A DNA stretch of 64,000 bases, taken from contig CM052361.1 of assembly GCA_028551475.1 (NCBI GenBank), positions 23,573,491 to 23,637,490 on the forward strand. The letters run 5' to 3'. This DNA is from Casuarina equisetifolia. Taxonomy: Eukaryota; Streptophyta; Magnoliopsida; Fagales; Casuarinaceae. Shown piece after piece: positions 31,881 to 42,611 of this stretch; positions within the stretch are counted from its first letter, which is position 1, and every line of letters begins with the position of its first letter. The notes beneath the pieces are model-generated. The model saw only the letters and a list, made by a program, of their open reading frames with translations. It was not told the origin of the DNA and made no database searches. Position numbers and translations under genes: made by a program.

Positions 31881-33295
31881 CTAAGCCGGAACCCAGCAAG
31901 TCGAAGCATAGATGATCCAGCCCTTCCACCCCTGAAGCAACCAGTTGCTGTCTTCCTCGAGCACGAAGTCCTTGTATTACAAGGACCCAATTAACCCCAT
32001 GAGCTCTCGGTCCAATAGTAGCAGCCGGAAACCGGCCCTCGTAGCCCGAACATGCCATTGCTTGTACGTCTCCGGCTTCTCTACCCTCTCAGAGCCTTCA
32101 CATGCTATAACGTTCATGGTCCCCTCCCGGAAAACTCCCTCTCAAGCATCATGTGTGTCATAGACTGCAAAGAAGTGGAAAAGTGCTTCTTTGAATCACT
32201 AGACAAAGAAGGGACCGTTGTGGATCCATCGACGATGAAGTGAACAAAAATATCAGGATTCTTTCGCCGGATTAAGTCCAAAATCTCATTCCTTGGACTG
32301 TTCTCTCCAGTCTCATCAGGTAAATGCCTAAACCGGGATAGGCAATTCACAGCAAGTATCTCATTCTAATCGATCTTGAAGCTTTCGACTTGGATTGTTT
32401 CCCAGCTCTTTGATGTTAAGGCATGATACTCAAAAGTAACAATAAACAATTCACACTACTTCCTCAATCGACGACCGGTATCCTCAATCTGTTCACTCTG
32501 ACAGAATCCAGGTTCGGGAAGTCCTATCCCTGTAACACGCAAATTGGGAGGTCCCCTAGTTCTTTCTGAAAGCTTATGGATAAGAATTGGCCACTGGAAA
32601 CTATATTGAATACCAAAGTCTACAACATGAAGGCTTGTTGCTTTCTCTGCTACTTTGTTAATCATGTTGACAGCAAACATCACGGATATCCTCTTGAACG
32701 GAAAGGCTGAAAGATGAACTTTGTAGCTCTCAATATTTCCGAAGTTGAGATCCTTTTGGAAAGCAAGGAAGAATAAAACATCAGGGTTCCTGTGCCTTGG
32801 CCAGCCAAGCGTGCTTCGAGTCCATTAGGAAAGAAATGGACCTCCGACACCCATCACCAAAAGGGGAAGAATGCAGCCTAATCTGCTTTAGTAAGTAAGT
32901 CATAAGCAGTTCTGCTGTCACCGGATAATAGAGCTTCGGCACATTGCAGCAAAAGAGCGCTTAAATCAATCACGTTCATCTTCTTCGCCTGTTTCTCAAC
33001 ACGATCCTTCCCACCATTAGTTCCTTGTGGCTTGTCTAGCGGCTCCTCAGGTGGCTGATAGGACTTCCTTTCTTTATTAAGCAAGGATCTGTAGCTGTTA
33101 CAGAGCTCAGAAACTGCATCGTCGAACGCCTCCACAGAAACCGCAGGCAGCTTAAGTCTCCTGCCTTCTTCAAAATCTATATTTTCTCTCTCGTGATTCT
33201 TCCTTCCTCTAGAACCCTCCTGTAAATTCTCCCTCTCACCTTCCACCTTTTGGTCCTCTTCCACTCCGGTAAGTACTCTCCAACTGACTCCTCCC
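31881..33295 (-). pseudogene. Truncated GRAS LISCL pseudogene, subtype B, copy 5
   Basis: Four frames on the minus strand together cover the linker and GRAS domain. 33264-32878 gives EGERENLQEGSRGRKNHERE and VIDLSALLLQCAEALLSGD. 32683-32456 gives LHVVDFGIQYSFQWPILIHK. 32350-32114 covers LHRII into PFYRE. 32058-31881 covers SAW. The N-terminal acidic half is absent: homology stops after the equivalent of CTCTCCAACTGA near 33295, and sequence typical of a GRAS 3' flank starts at once. Several frameshifts and deletions, including loss of the TIPRDNVERL region, exclude a functional protein. Confidence 0.85.
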
Positions 33296-33839
33296 TAATG
33301 GTTACTTCATAAGGTTATAATAACATTTCAATTAGGAACTTAATACAAAAGAGAACTTGGCTTAAGTCTACGAAGTTATACAAGTTATTAAAACATAATG
33401 AAAAATGGGGTTAATTCATCAAAGATGCCTGCATAGAAAAATAGGGTTCTCATGCTTCTGACTGGACCCTCTTACTTCAACATAATCTAACAATGATTCG
33501 TTGAGGGAGACCCTGAAGTTCAATCTTCCAACCATTTTCTGCTTCCAGCACTTACTTTTAACTTTAAGAGAGAATCATACTTACATAATTAAAATTTACG
33601 TAAGGACCACACTAACCACCACCTACTGTCGCAATCTCTTTTAAGGGTCGTATTATGTTTGGAACATTCTGGGGTTGTTTTCCAAGCTAATTTTTCAGCT
33701 ATAGTATAGAAAAACCTTAAGTTTAAGAACATGAGCATACATGAGCATATATATACATAAAAGTGACTGGAAACGATGAAAATTTTTTAACCTTGAATAA
33801 TCCTTCCCAAAGTCCTTAAAAATACGGTGGACAATATTC
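33296..33839. repeat. 3' flank of GRAS copy 6, shortened
   Basis: Matches 46856-47690 (flank of copy 7) and 20455-21250 (flank of copy 4). It is cut at about 33296, where it joins the middle of pseudogene copy 5. Confidence 0.65.
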
Positions 33840-36248
33840 CTAAACGGGCACCCAACAAGCGGAAGCATAGATGATTCGGCCCTTCCACCCTTGAAGCAAC
33901 CAGTGGTTGTCTTTCTCGAGCACGAAGTCCTTTTGATACCGTTCCTTCAACATTGACCCAAATAATCCCACAAGCTCTCGGTCCAAAGGGAGCTGCCGAA
34001 AACCGGCCCTTGTAGTCCGGACCTGCCATTGCTTGTATGTCTCTGGCCTTTCTACCCTCTCGGAGCCTTCACATGCTATAACGTTCATTGCCTCCCTCCC
34101 AGAAAACTCTCTCTCAATCATCAATCTTTCCACGCTGTCGCGCGGTATCACAGCATCATATGTGTCATAGACTGCAGAGAAGTGGAAAAGTGCTTCTCTG
34201 AACCGTTGGACAAAGAAGGGACCATTGTGGGATCCATTAACAGTGGAATGAACAAAAATACCAGGATTCATTTTTCGGATTAAATTTAGTATCTCATTCC
34301 TTGGACTATTCTCTGCAACAGTCTCATCAGGCAAGTGCATAAACCGGAACAAGCAGTTCACAGCGAGAATCTCATTCCGGTCAATCTTGAGGTTCTCAAT
34401 TCGAATGGTTTCCCAATTCTTTGATGCTAAGGCATGGTACTCAAAAGGGACATTAAACCGCTCACAATACTTCCCTAATCGACGATCAGTATCCTCAATC
34501 TGTTCTGTGGGATGGAATCCAGGTTCGGGAACCTCTATCCCTGTAACACGCAGCTTGGGGGGTCCTCCCGCTCTTGTTGAAAGTTTGTAGATTAGAATCG
34601 GCCACGGCAAACCATATTGGATACCAAAATCTATAATATGAAGACTTGTCGCCTTCTCTGCAGCTTTGTAAATCATGTTGACAGCAAACGTTAACAAAAT
34701 CTTCTTGAACGGGCACGCTGAGAGTTGAACTTTGTAAGCTCTCAACATTTCAGAAGCTGAGATGCTCTTGGAGGCAATCGAAGAATAAAACAGATGAGTT
34801 CCTAGCCCGGTGCCGGCCAAGCGTGCTTCAAGGCCATTAGCAAAGAAATTGGCCATCCTCTGACACCCATCACCAAAAGGGGAAGAATGTAGCCTGATCT
34901 GCTTCAGTAAGTCATTGGAAGTTCCTCGGTCACCGGCTGATACAGCTTGGGCACATTGCAGTAAAAGAGCGCTTAAATCAACCCTGTTCGTCTTCTCCCC
35001 CTTTTTGTCAGCACGATACTTCCCACCATTAGCTCCTTGTGGCTCTCCATGTAGCTCCTCAGATGGTTGACAGGACTTCCTTTCTTTATTAAGCAAGGAT
35101 CTGTAGCTACCACAGAGCACCAAAAGAGCATCATCAAACATCTCCAGGAGATTACTCTCCTCCACAGAAACTGCAGACTGCTTAACACTCCTGTATTCTT
35201 GAAAATCTATATTTTCTCTCTCATGATTCTTCCTTCCCGTAGATCCCTCCCGTAAATTCTCCTTCTCTCCTTTCCACTTTTGGTCCTTTCTCTTCCATTC
35301 CGGTAACACCTTGGTGCTCTCCAACTGAATACCCCTAGGAAGGAAATTACAAGCTTTCTCTAACCCACTTCTAAATTGCGACGGAAATTCACTACGGGTA
35401 AAAATGCTCTGCGCCAAAAGCTTTGTACTATCACCGATATTCTTCGTCATCTTGTCAGACTGATCTGCTGATAACTCTGGTCCTTTGGCCCGGAAAATAA
35501 ATTTGCCTGGAACGTCAGCCTCCAAGAAAGAGGACTTGTCTTCACCATGATCTCTGAACCACCGAGGATCATCGTTAGTGCTAGAACTACTACTAGTCAT
35601 GTAGTCACTGCAACTACTTCCAGAAGGAATATCATCAGGGCAATCAAAGTTGTGATTGGTCCAAGGTGGTGGACGGTTTTGATTAGGGGAAGGAGGATAT
35701 TTCTCACCGATAGCGTCGTAGAACGACTTCTCGGTGACTCCAGGACCAAGCGGGCTCTCAATGTTGGGACTGATAAAAGGTGGTGGAAGGTTTTGATAAG
35801 GGGAAGGAGGATATTTCTCACCAATAGCATCGTAGAACGACTTCTCGGTGACTTGAAGACCAAGCGGGTCGTAAAGCAGGCAGGGTTTAAATTCTATGTT
35901 TTCTTCCAGAAGTATCTGGCCTATGAACTTGAGACCCGTCTCCACGTACTCACTGTCGTACGAGGGCGAATTTCCCGGGGCACTCGTACCCATGCACGGC
36001 AGCGTCAAGCTATCAGCATCCCCTGAAGCATACGCTCCCCTACCACGGCCCTCTGTGATCGGTGTATCTAAATCACCGGAGCGCTGATCAGGCGGCAAAA
36101 GAGGGTTTTTGAGGAAATTAAGATCTTGGGATGGCATGCTAATAAAACACTCTTGCACCTTATTCGAATCCAGTGTGGGTGTTTGGTCCTTGACCCAGAA
36201 ACCATTTCCGAGATCAGGAAATCCTGCAAAGCTTGGATCCGTAGCCAT
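33840..36248 (-). CDS. GRAS transcription factor, LISCL subfamily, copy 6, intact, with a duplicated N-terminal block
   Basis: 802 residues from MATDPSFAGFPDLGNGF. This is the only intact subtype B gene here. The N-terminal block is present (LKFIGQILLEENIEFKP), but its second half occurs twice: VTEKSFYDAIGEKYPPSP at residues 123-140 and again at 161-178, an in-frame 38-residue repeat. A basic linker (GGKYRADKKGEK) precedes the GRAS domain from about residue 423: LHRI (LLLQCAQAVSAGD, IRLHSSPFGDG), VHIID (LHIIDFGIQYGLPWP), LHRII, PFYRE (PFFVQRFREALFHFSAVYDTYDA), SAW ending WKGRIIYASACW. All hallmark motifs are present. Upstream sequence and intron match copy 7 and the remnant at 57.2 kb. Function is inferred from the family. 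Confidence 0.94.
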   Translation of the reverse strand: MATDPSFAGFPDLGNGFWVKDQTPTLDSNKVQECFISMPSQDLNFLKNPLLPPDQRSGDLDTPITEGRGRGAYASGDADSLTLPCMGTSAPGNSPSYDSEYVETGLKFIGQILLEENIEFKPCLLYDPLGLQVTEKSFYDAIGEKYPPSPYQNLPPPFISPNIESPLGPGVTEKSFYDAIGEKYPPSPNQNRPPPWTNHNFDCPDDIPSGSSCSDYMTSSSSSTNDDPRWFRDHGEDKSSFLEADVPGKFIFRAKGPELSADQSDKMTKNIGDSTKLLAQSIFTRSEFPSQFRSGLEKACNFLPRGIQLESTKVLPEWKRKDQKWKGEKENLREGSTGRKNHERENIDFQEYRSVKQSAVSVEESNLLEMFDDALLVLCGSYRSLLNKERKSCQPSEELHGEPQGANGGKYRADKKGEKTNRVDLSALLLQCAQAVSAGDRGTSNDLLKQIRLHSSPFGDGCQRMANFFANGLEARLAGTGLGTHLFYSSIASKSISASEMLRAYKVQLSACPFKKILLTFAVNMIYKAAEKATSLHIIDFGIQYGLPWPILIYKLSTRAGGPPKLRVTGIEVPEPGFHPTEQIEDTDRRLGKYCERFNVPFEYHALASKNWETIRIENLKIDRNEILAVNCLFRFMHLPDETVAENSPRNEILNLIRKMNPGIFVHSTVNGSHNGPFFVQRFREALFHFSAVYDTYDAVIPRDSVERLMIEREFSGREAMNVIACEGSERVERPETYKQWQVRTTRAGFRQLPLDRELVGLFGSMLKERYQKDFVLEKDNHWLLQGWKGRIIYASACWVPV
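35665..35892 (-). repeat. 114-bp in-frame tandem duplication in the coding sequence of copy 6
   Basis: Two copies of a 114-bp unit, aligned by GGTGGTGGA(C/A)GG at 35665 and 35779, each encode VTEKSFYDAIGEKYPPSP plus a proline-rich tail. Copies 4 and 7 have one unit. The unit copies differ at several bases, so the event is not brand new. Confidence 0.85.
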
Positions 36249-36295
36249 TTACAGAGTCACACCTGGAAGCTTCACTGTCTCCTTTACGTCCCAAG

Positions 36296-36402
36296 CTGAA
36301 AGTGATACCAATAAACGTTAACTAACTGTATAATGAAATCAAGACATAGATCCGAAGAAGCAAGGACAAAAAAAAACAAAAAAAAGGCAAGTGTCCATGT
36401 AC
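36296..36402 (-). other. 5' UTR intron of GRAS copy 6 (inferred)
   Basis: Donor TAAG|GTACATGG at 36402 and acceptor CTTTCAG|CTTGGGAC at 36296, 107 bp. Borders align with those of copy 7. Confidence 0.6.
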
Positions 36403-37850
36403 CTTAAACGATGAACTGAGACGGAAGAGATTAGCGAGCCCAGGCGAATTCTCCTGTATATATGAATCCTTAGACAAAGAAGCAATGGAGATTAGCGTGT
36501 CCAAGTTCTTTCACCTACTTGCCAAGAAAGCGCGGTGCAGCGAGACAAGACCGATTTTTCTGTAGACTGAACTGCTAAAAGAAGAACTACAACAAGCAAC
36601 CAGTCCACCTGGTCGAATCCCTCGTGCATCCCTCTGTGACCCTTCCAAATATGCTATTCCACATATTCTCTCATCCCTAGTATGAAATATAATAAAAGAA
36701 AAGACAAGCAAAATGTGTCGAATGTTGTGAAAATAACTGGTGTGGTGTTTTTAGTTTCCTTTCATGATTGATGTTCTTTGCTGCATGCCAAATTCATATA
36801 GCCGGTATTTATTTATTACAGATAAGTAAATAAATAAAAGAGACATCCAAGTAAGTTCAATGAACATATAACATTTGGATCACCAATAGCCATGTATCAC
36901 ATCAAAACGATGTTGAGAGAATTCTAAAACCGAAAGTTAATGCAAAGAGGTGGGCGCATGGGGGAAAATTTTCACTTTATTAGTTACCACATGGAATGAT
37001 TCTCCCTGGTATATGTTAGGTCCTAAATTAAATCATTTATAATTTCAGTGATAATATTTTATCTCTTTAACATTATTTATTTGTCTAGCCCAATGTTGTA
37101 GTTTCTAAATGCTACCTGTTTAAAATGGACCCCCTAGCTTCAGCATAATCTTCTGAAGATTCGTCCAGGGACACGTCCCTGAAGTAATGCGCTGTTTCTT
37201 TACAAAAAATAATCTGCCTTTTTTTTTTTAATCTCGTCTTGGGTTATTGAATGAAAAGTTACAAACAGTTTATCAGAACGCTACCAGTTGATCAGTAGTC
37301 GTGTTCATAGCAGCCGAAAACACGGGGTCTTCTCACAAATCTGGGATGTAAAGCACGAATTCCATTTTTTTTTTCCTAAATGGATTTGTAGAAGAAAAAG
37401 ATAATTCTTTTATGTATTAAATTTTTTTAATAAGTTGGAAATAATCTAAGACATTACAAATACCCATATTATGACTATAATAAGTTAAAGTTGTCAATTT
37501 TGTTTACCAAAACCATGAGATATAACAAAATCTTGTCCGTATAAACTATGAACACCAATGTTGTATTAAAAATTTATTTTTCTTTAAAAGCTACTATAGT
37601 GAGAGAAATAATTATTTTTTATAAATATTTAATAACGATTACTTCATCTAAACATTCCAACACCGCATACTAACGTGATGAGATTCTTCAAGCATGATCA
37701 AGCTAATTGCTTGGTCACAGCAAAGATATTTGATTACAAAATGTCAAAAACATGCTAATAGCTCAAAACTTAGTCAGCTTTTAACTAGAATTAAGGTGAT
37801 TGAAAGATTTGTGGAAAGAAAAAAATAAAAGTTTTAAAGAGAATGAAAAG
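36403..37850. other. Promoter of copy 6 and intergenic DNA
   Basis: 36420-36720 aligns with the upstream regions of copy 7 (50160-50480) and the remnant at 57.2 kb (57540-57840), including a CATATATACA motif (minus strand, near 36460) that could be a TATA box. 37130-37200 is a short remnant of the GRAS 3'-flank sequence (compare 33470-33540 and 47305-47345). Confidence 0.5.
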
Positions 37851-37931
37851 AATGGTGAAGAGAGAGTGTGAGTAGAATGAATCTCTTTGTTCATCCCAGT
37901 CACCTATTGAATGAATAATGAATGGTCAATG

Positions 37932-37966
37932 GTTACACATTTATAGCAGTGTTATAAATGTGTAAC
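37932..37966. repeat. Perfect 14-bp inverted repeat with a 7-nt loop
   Basis: GTTACACATTTATA (37932-37945), 7 nt, then its exact reverse complement (37953-37966). It lies in AT-rich DNA next to the decayed GRAS remnant. It could be part of an LTR or a MITE-like relic. Confidence 0.7.
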
Positions 37967-38189
37967 AGATCACATACAACGTTGAATATAAGTTTGCAGT
38001 AGTAGTCTTAGTTAACACATTCCAAGCAAACCAAAAAAGCTAACCAAGAAAACCAAAAAAGAATCGTAATGTTCCCACACTAAAAGGAGCAATTACATCC
38101 ATCCATTAAAACCAATATAAAAGGAAACAAAGAAGCGAACATACTTATTCTTATGGAGGTGTAAAGTAGCATCAAGACAAGCACTACAA

Positions 38190-39215
38190 CATTGAATATA
38201 AAGTAGCATCAAATATGTCAAAAAGTGTAAAGAAGAGGAAGAGTGCGTCTCTGAACGGTGGGACAAAGAAGCGAAAATTATAGGATCCATTGACAATTGA
38301 ATGGACAAAAATATCAAGATTCATCTTCAGATTAAGTTCCATACTGCATTCCGTGGACCGGTTTCTTCAACTAACAAATCAATTTAGTTCTAAAACCATA
38401 GGGAGCAATTTACTAGTTTCTCATTCCAATCAATCTTGAGGCTCTCAATTGGGATGGTCTATCATTTCAGTGATGCTATGGTATGGTATTCAAAAGAAAC
38501 ATTAAACCGCTTGTAAAAATTTGCCAAGTGATGACTTGTCTCCTCAACTATCTTTATTGGTTGTAATCCAAATCCGGCTGCTTTATCCTTCTAATATCTA
38601 GTTTGGGAGGTCCTCTAACTCTTTTTTGAGAATTTCTTATTAAAGTTGGCCATTGGAACTCATTTTGTATACCAAAATCCATAATCTAAAGACCCATGGC
38701 TTTCTCTATTACTTCACAAATCATTTTGTTAGCAAATAACAAAGACATCCTCTTGAAATGGGAGGCTAAAAGATGAATATTGTAGGCTAGAAATAGTTCA
38801 GACGTTTAGATCGTCTTGGAAACGAAGGAAGGATAAAACATTTGAATTCCTTGGCCATTGTAAGCCAAGCGTGCCCTTAAGGCATTAGCAAAGTAATGGG
38901 CCAACCTTCGAGATCCATCACCAAAAGGGAAGCTTCTTGCCTAATATGCTTTAGTAACACATGAGCAGTTCCATACTCTCCTACCAAGATAGCCTATGCA
39001 CAAAGGATCAAAAGAGCCTTAAATCAACACAATCCTTTTTCTTGCTTTGGTTCTTAGCCTTTCCCTTCACATAATTACCTCCCTCGGGATGTCCATTTGG
39101 CTATGAGGCTTTGCTTACTTCATTCTAAAGGATTTCATTATTGACACGTGGCAGAGGAATTGTAACAATAAGAAGTAACAATTTATTGAACATCTCTAAT
39201 AACAACATACTAAGA
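38190..39215 (-). pseudogene. Strongly decayed GRAS LISCL remnant, copy 7a
   Basis: Minus-strand frames in pieces read: linker PNGHPEGGNYVKGKAKNQSK near 39100, LHRI (IRQ equivalents near 38940), LANxLRARLA near 38870, the VHIID region (IDFGIQNEFQWP-like, 38690-38640), LHRII (FKRFNVSFEYH-like, 38510-38480), and PFYRE entry (NIDIFVHSIVNGSYN-like, 38320-38270). The N-terminal acidic half and the SAW end are missing, with numerous stops and indels. The linker resembles subtypes A/C more than B. It ends next to copia sequence at about 39220. Confidence 0.8.
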
Positions 39216-39219
39216 AATG

Positions 39220-40260
39220 GGTTAATGGCTAGTACAAGGTTCTATCAATGTTTTGGAAAGTACACAATTTCTAGTCCAAATGAGTGATCACAAAAATTGT
39301 GTGGATTGTCAAATAGTTGGTTATTCTATAGAAGGCTCTAAAGATGGCTCAGGATGACAAGTAGGTGATATGGCTATAGGGATGATTGGATGGATGATCT
39401 TGCAATATATCATAAAGCGGTGGTTTTAGTGATCCTAAATATGGTTCTAGCAAAAAATGGTGGTGGATCGTGCAATTGAACAAGGTCCACTAAGCGCATA
39501 AGCTAGTTCTAGGATTGAGCTAGAATTGTGTTAGAGGGTTTATGCAAAGTGAAAAGGATTTCATACTTAGAAAAAAAAAAAGTCCCAACTAACAAATATT
39601 TTCTTACTATTGAGATTTTAAACACAATACCCTTTTTGTAAGTAAGAAAAACTAATAAAGACACATGGGATTGCCCTAGGAGTATATTTGTCCTTAAGAT
39701 ATAGTACAATTACATAACATCTATAGGAAAAAACTCATAAATGACCTAGATATAGTGTTTTACTCTGAAGTAACCCTAGGAGTAGATTTGTCCCAAGCAC
39801 AATACTTGGTAATTGGTTGATTAGATAAGTGGTTGCCAAAATGCACTACTCCCAAAATCATGCGAAAATCTAAACCTAAAACATTAAGGCTTAAACCATG
39901 CTCAACAAGTGATGTTGTTTGCATTCTACCATTCCCATTTTGTTTTAGGGGTATATACAAGAACTTTCATAGAAAATTTCACAAAAAGATAATAAATAAA
40001 TAAATAAATGTAGCAAAGAAGAAACAGAAATATGTCCAAGTCACATGCAAACAATATCAAAAATGGTATAAAATTATTGCAACTCATCATGATTAGGTTC
40101 CTTGTAGAGTTATCCTAAATCCATGTGGACAAGGTCAAGCATTGCCTTACTAAACATGAAAAAAAGAAAGTCGAAATATTATATATGCTTTTCATGTGCA
40201 AAAAAGTTTTTTTGAAAGCTACAATCATGATATTGGTGCCACAACATACAACTAGTATTG
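39220..40260 (-). mobile_element. Ty1/copia integrase part of an element split by a LINE
   Basis: The minus-strand frame at 39960-39760 reads YIPLKQNGNGRMQTTSLVEH, corresponding to the integrase motif TPQQNGVxERxNRT; it continues through a decayed FWxEA region. Further upstream on the same strand (about 40160-40000) LDLVHMDL matches the FxLVHxDxWGP motif. 39500-39230 may be the linker towards RT. The rest of pol is missing and GRAS remnant sequence follows. It continues at 42612 beyond the LINE. Confidence 0.7.
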
Positions 40261-42611
40261 ATATTAATATTACATGAACTATTCACAATCAAAACAAATA
40301 AAGTAAATCAATAGTACATAAAAATTTAACTAATCCAACAAAATCAATCATCAAATGTAAACTAATATTATAAGATGGGTCAATTATCATAGAGGAAGAA
40401 GCCTTAAGGATTGCAATTATTTCATATTATCAATCTATCTTTGATAGCGCTAAAAGTTTCTATACCCATTCTAAAATGAATACTTCTCTCTTCCATAAAG
40501 ACATAATGACATAAGTGTGCTTATTAATCCATTAAGTTTAGAAATAGCATGTTGCAATGCTCTTTACAAACCATTTCTAAGATATTAGTTGAAAAGTTAA
40601 GAGTTATTCTCCTTATAGTGGTTAGCCATAAGCAAACTAGTTTTACAAATGGATGTCAAATTTTTGAAATATTACACTTTGTTGAGAACTCTTTTACACA
40701 TAATAAAGATAAACACCTTACCATCAAAATTAATCTAATTAAAGTATATGATATGGTTAAGTGAGGAGTGGTATTAAAAGTCTTAAAAGCTATCAATATT
40801 TCACGATACTTAGTTGATCTTAAAGGTGAGTGAATTATTGCAACAAGATTTTCAATCAATTTTAATGAAGAGCATGCAAGTTACTTTGAAGGCTAATGGA
40901 CTGAAACAAGTGAACTCATTATCCCCATATTTATTGGTAATGGTGGTGAAAATACTTAACATAATTATTATTGTATAGACCCCTACATTAGCATTTAAGT
41001 TTCATTGGTGACATAAACCTAAAAAAATCACTCATTTGTGTTTTGCTAATAATTTGTTTCTTTTCTCTCATATGATATAGAATTAGTGCTTTGTCTTATA
41101 GAAGCCTTGAAAGAATTTATTAAACTCATAAGTGTACATTATAACCCAAGCAAATGTCAAATATTCTTCTTAAGGTTATTAAAGCAAGAATAACTTCTTA
41201 TTTTAGATTATGATGGATAAAATATTTAGAAGAATAGAAAGTTGAAAAATGAAACATCTTAGCTATGTAGGAATGCTATAGTTGGCAAAATTAATCCTAA
41301 TTTTTATACACACATTTTAGATGCAAATTTTCCTACTACGAAAATAATCAATCTATGAAATTAAGAAAAAGATCATAAACTTTTTATAAGTGATCAATTC
41401 AAATACACATCATTCTCATAAAGTAGCTTAGAAAACAATGCTCATCAAATAAGGAATGAGGATTAAGGTTACCAAATCTTGAAATTTGGAATAAATGTTT
41501 TTGAAATATATGCTCTTGAATCTCATTAGTCTCCAGAATTCTTTCTTATAAAGTAAGTAGATTTATAATGCAAAATGTAAAAAATCCAATAATGCAACTT
41601 GGTATAAAAAGTTCCATGGTATAGAGTTAGAAATATCTCTTCAAACTAAGGCTCACTCTTATCTCTATTCTTTATAGGTCTACTTATTGCTATAAAAAAA
41701 AATTTACAATAACCTCTGATCACTTAATGATAAAGTAGATTAATATAATATAATTTGGATTGGTAGCATCAACAAATATAATTTGATTAGATATCTAGTT
41801 TGTCAATATTGACTTTTTGTAGTAAAAGAAATTGTATATGGCTCCATTTAGTTAACTTATATTATGATTTCTTTTAGACAATGTTAAAAACATGAGTCAT
41901 CTCATTTTTTAATATACATGGACAATGATGATTTAAAAGACTATTCTCATCCAAAATAGAATCTATTGTCATATTGGAGAATATAATAAATAACTATAAT
42001 GGATGAATAGATCAACTAAAGGAAAGAATTTAGCTACAAAACTTATTAAAATATCTTTTTTAGCTTACATTTACTATATATGGGTTTAGCGCAATAAGAA
42101 ATGATTTTGCAACAAAAAAATTAATATCACAATCATGTTGGCAAAAGTAAAGAAGATTGTTTAAGGAAAAGTTTCTCTACTTCATAATATAAAATCCTTG
42201 GAAAGAAATGTCATTTTGAGTGACATTTTGAGGTTTAAATCTCTATTTTTTCATAGTTTTCATAACTATTATAATGTTAAGATATGCTCTTATACTTCTA
42301 TATACTAATTTTATTAATGCAAATTTACCTGTTCACCAAAAAAATCATCAAAAGGAGGTTGCAAAACTAAAGGAATGAATTTTGCTACAAAAATTTTTAA
42401 GATATATTTTTTAACTTGTATTTACTATATATAGGTTAAACACAATAGAAAATGATTTCAAAATAAAACAATTAACATCCCAATCATATTGGGGAAAGTA
42501 AGGAACATTGTATGAGGGAAAGTGTCTTAGTTTCATAATATAAAATACTCCCAAAGAAATATCATTTTAAGTGACATTTTGATGTTTCAATCTCAATCTT
42601 TTCATAGTTTT
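40261..42611 (+). mobile_element. L1-type LINE, 5'-truncated, nested in a copia element
   Basis: The frame at 40549-40764 gives RT blocks ILVEKLRVILLIVVSHKQTS, GCQIFEI and LTIKINLIKVYDMVK (the K-I-D-x-x-K-A-F-D block). Later frames give HSFVFC, then a stop where the ADD box should be, and EALKEFIKLISVHYNPSKCQ. The zf-RVT end occurs near 41750-42000, and the C-terminal KGKNLATKLIKISFLAYIYY near 42020 matches the LINE at 1-264. The 3' end is present twice (42010-42350 and 42365-42610, offset 351 bp). The left boundary is approximate. Confidence 0.75.
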
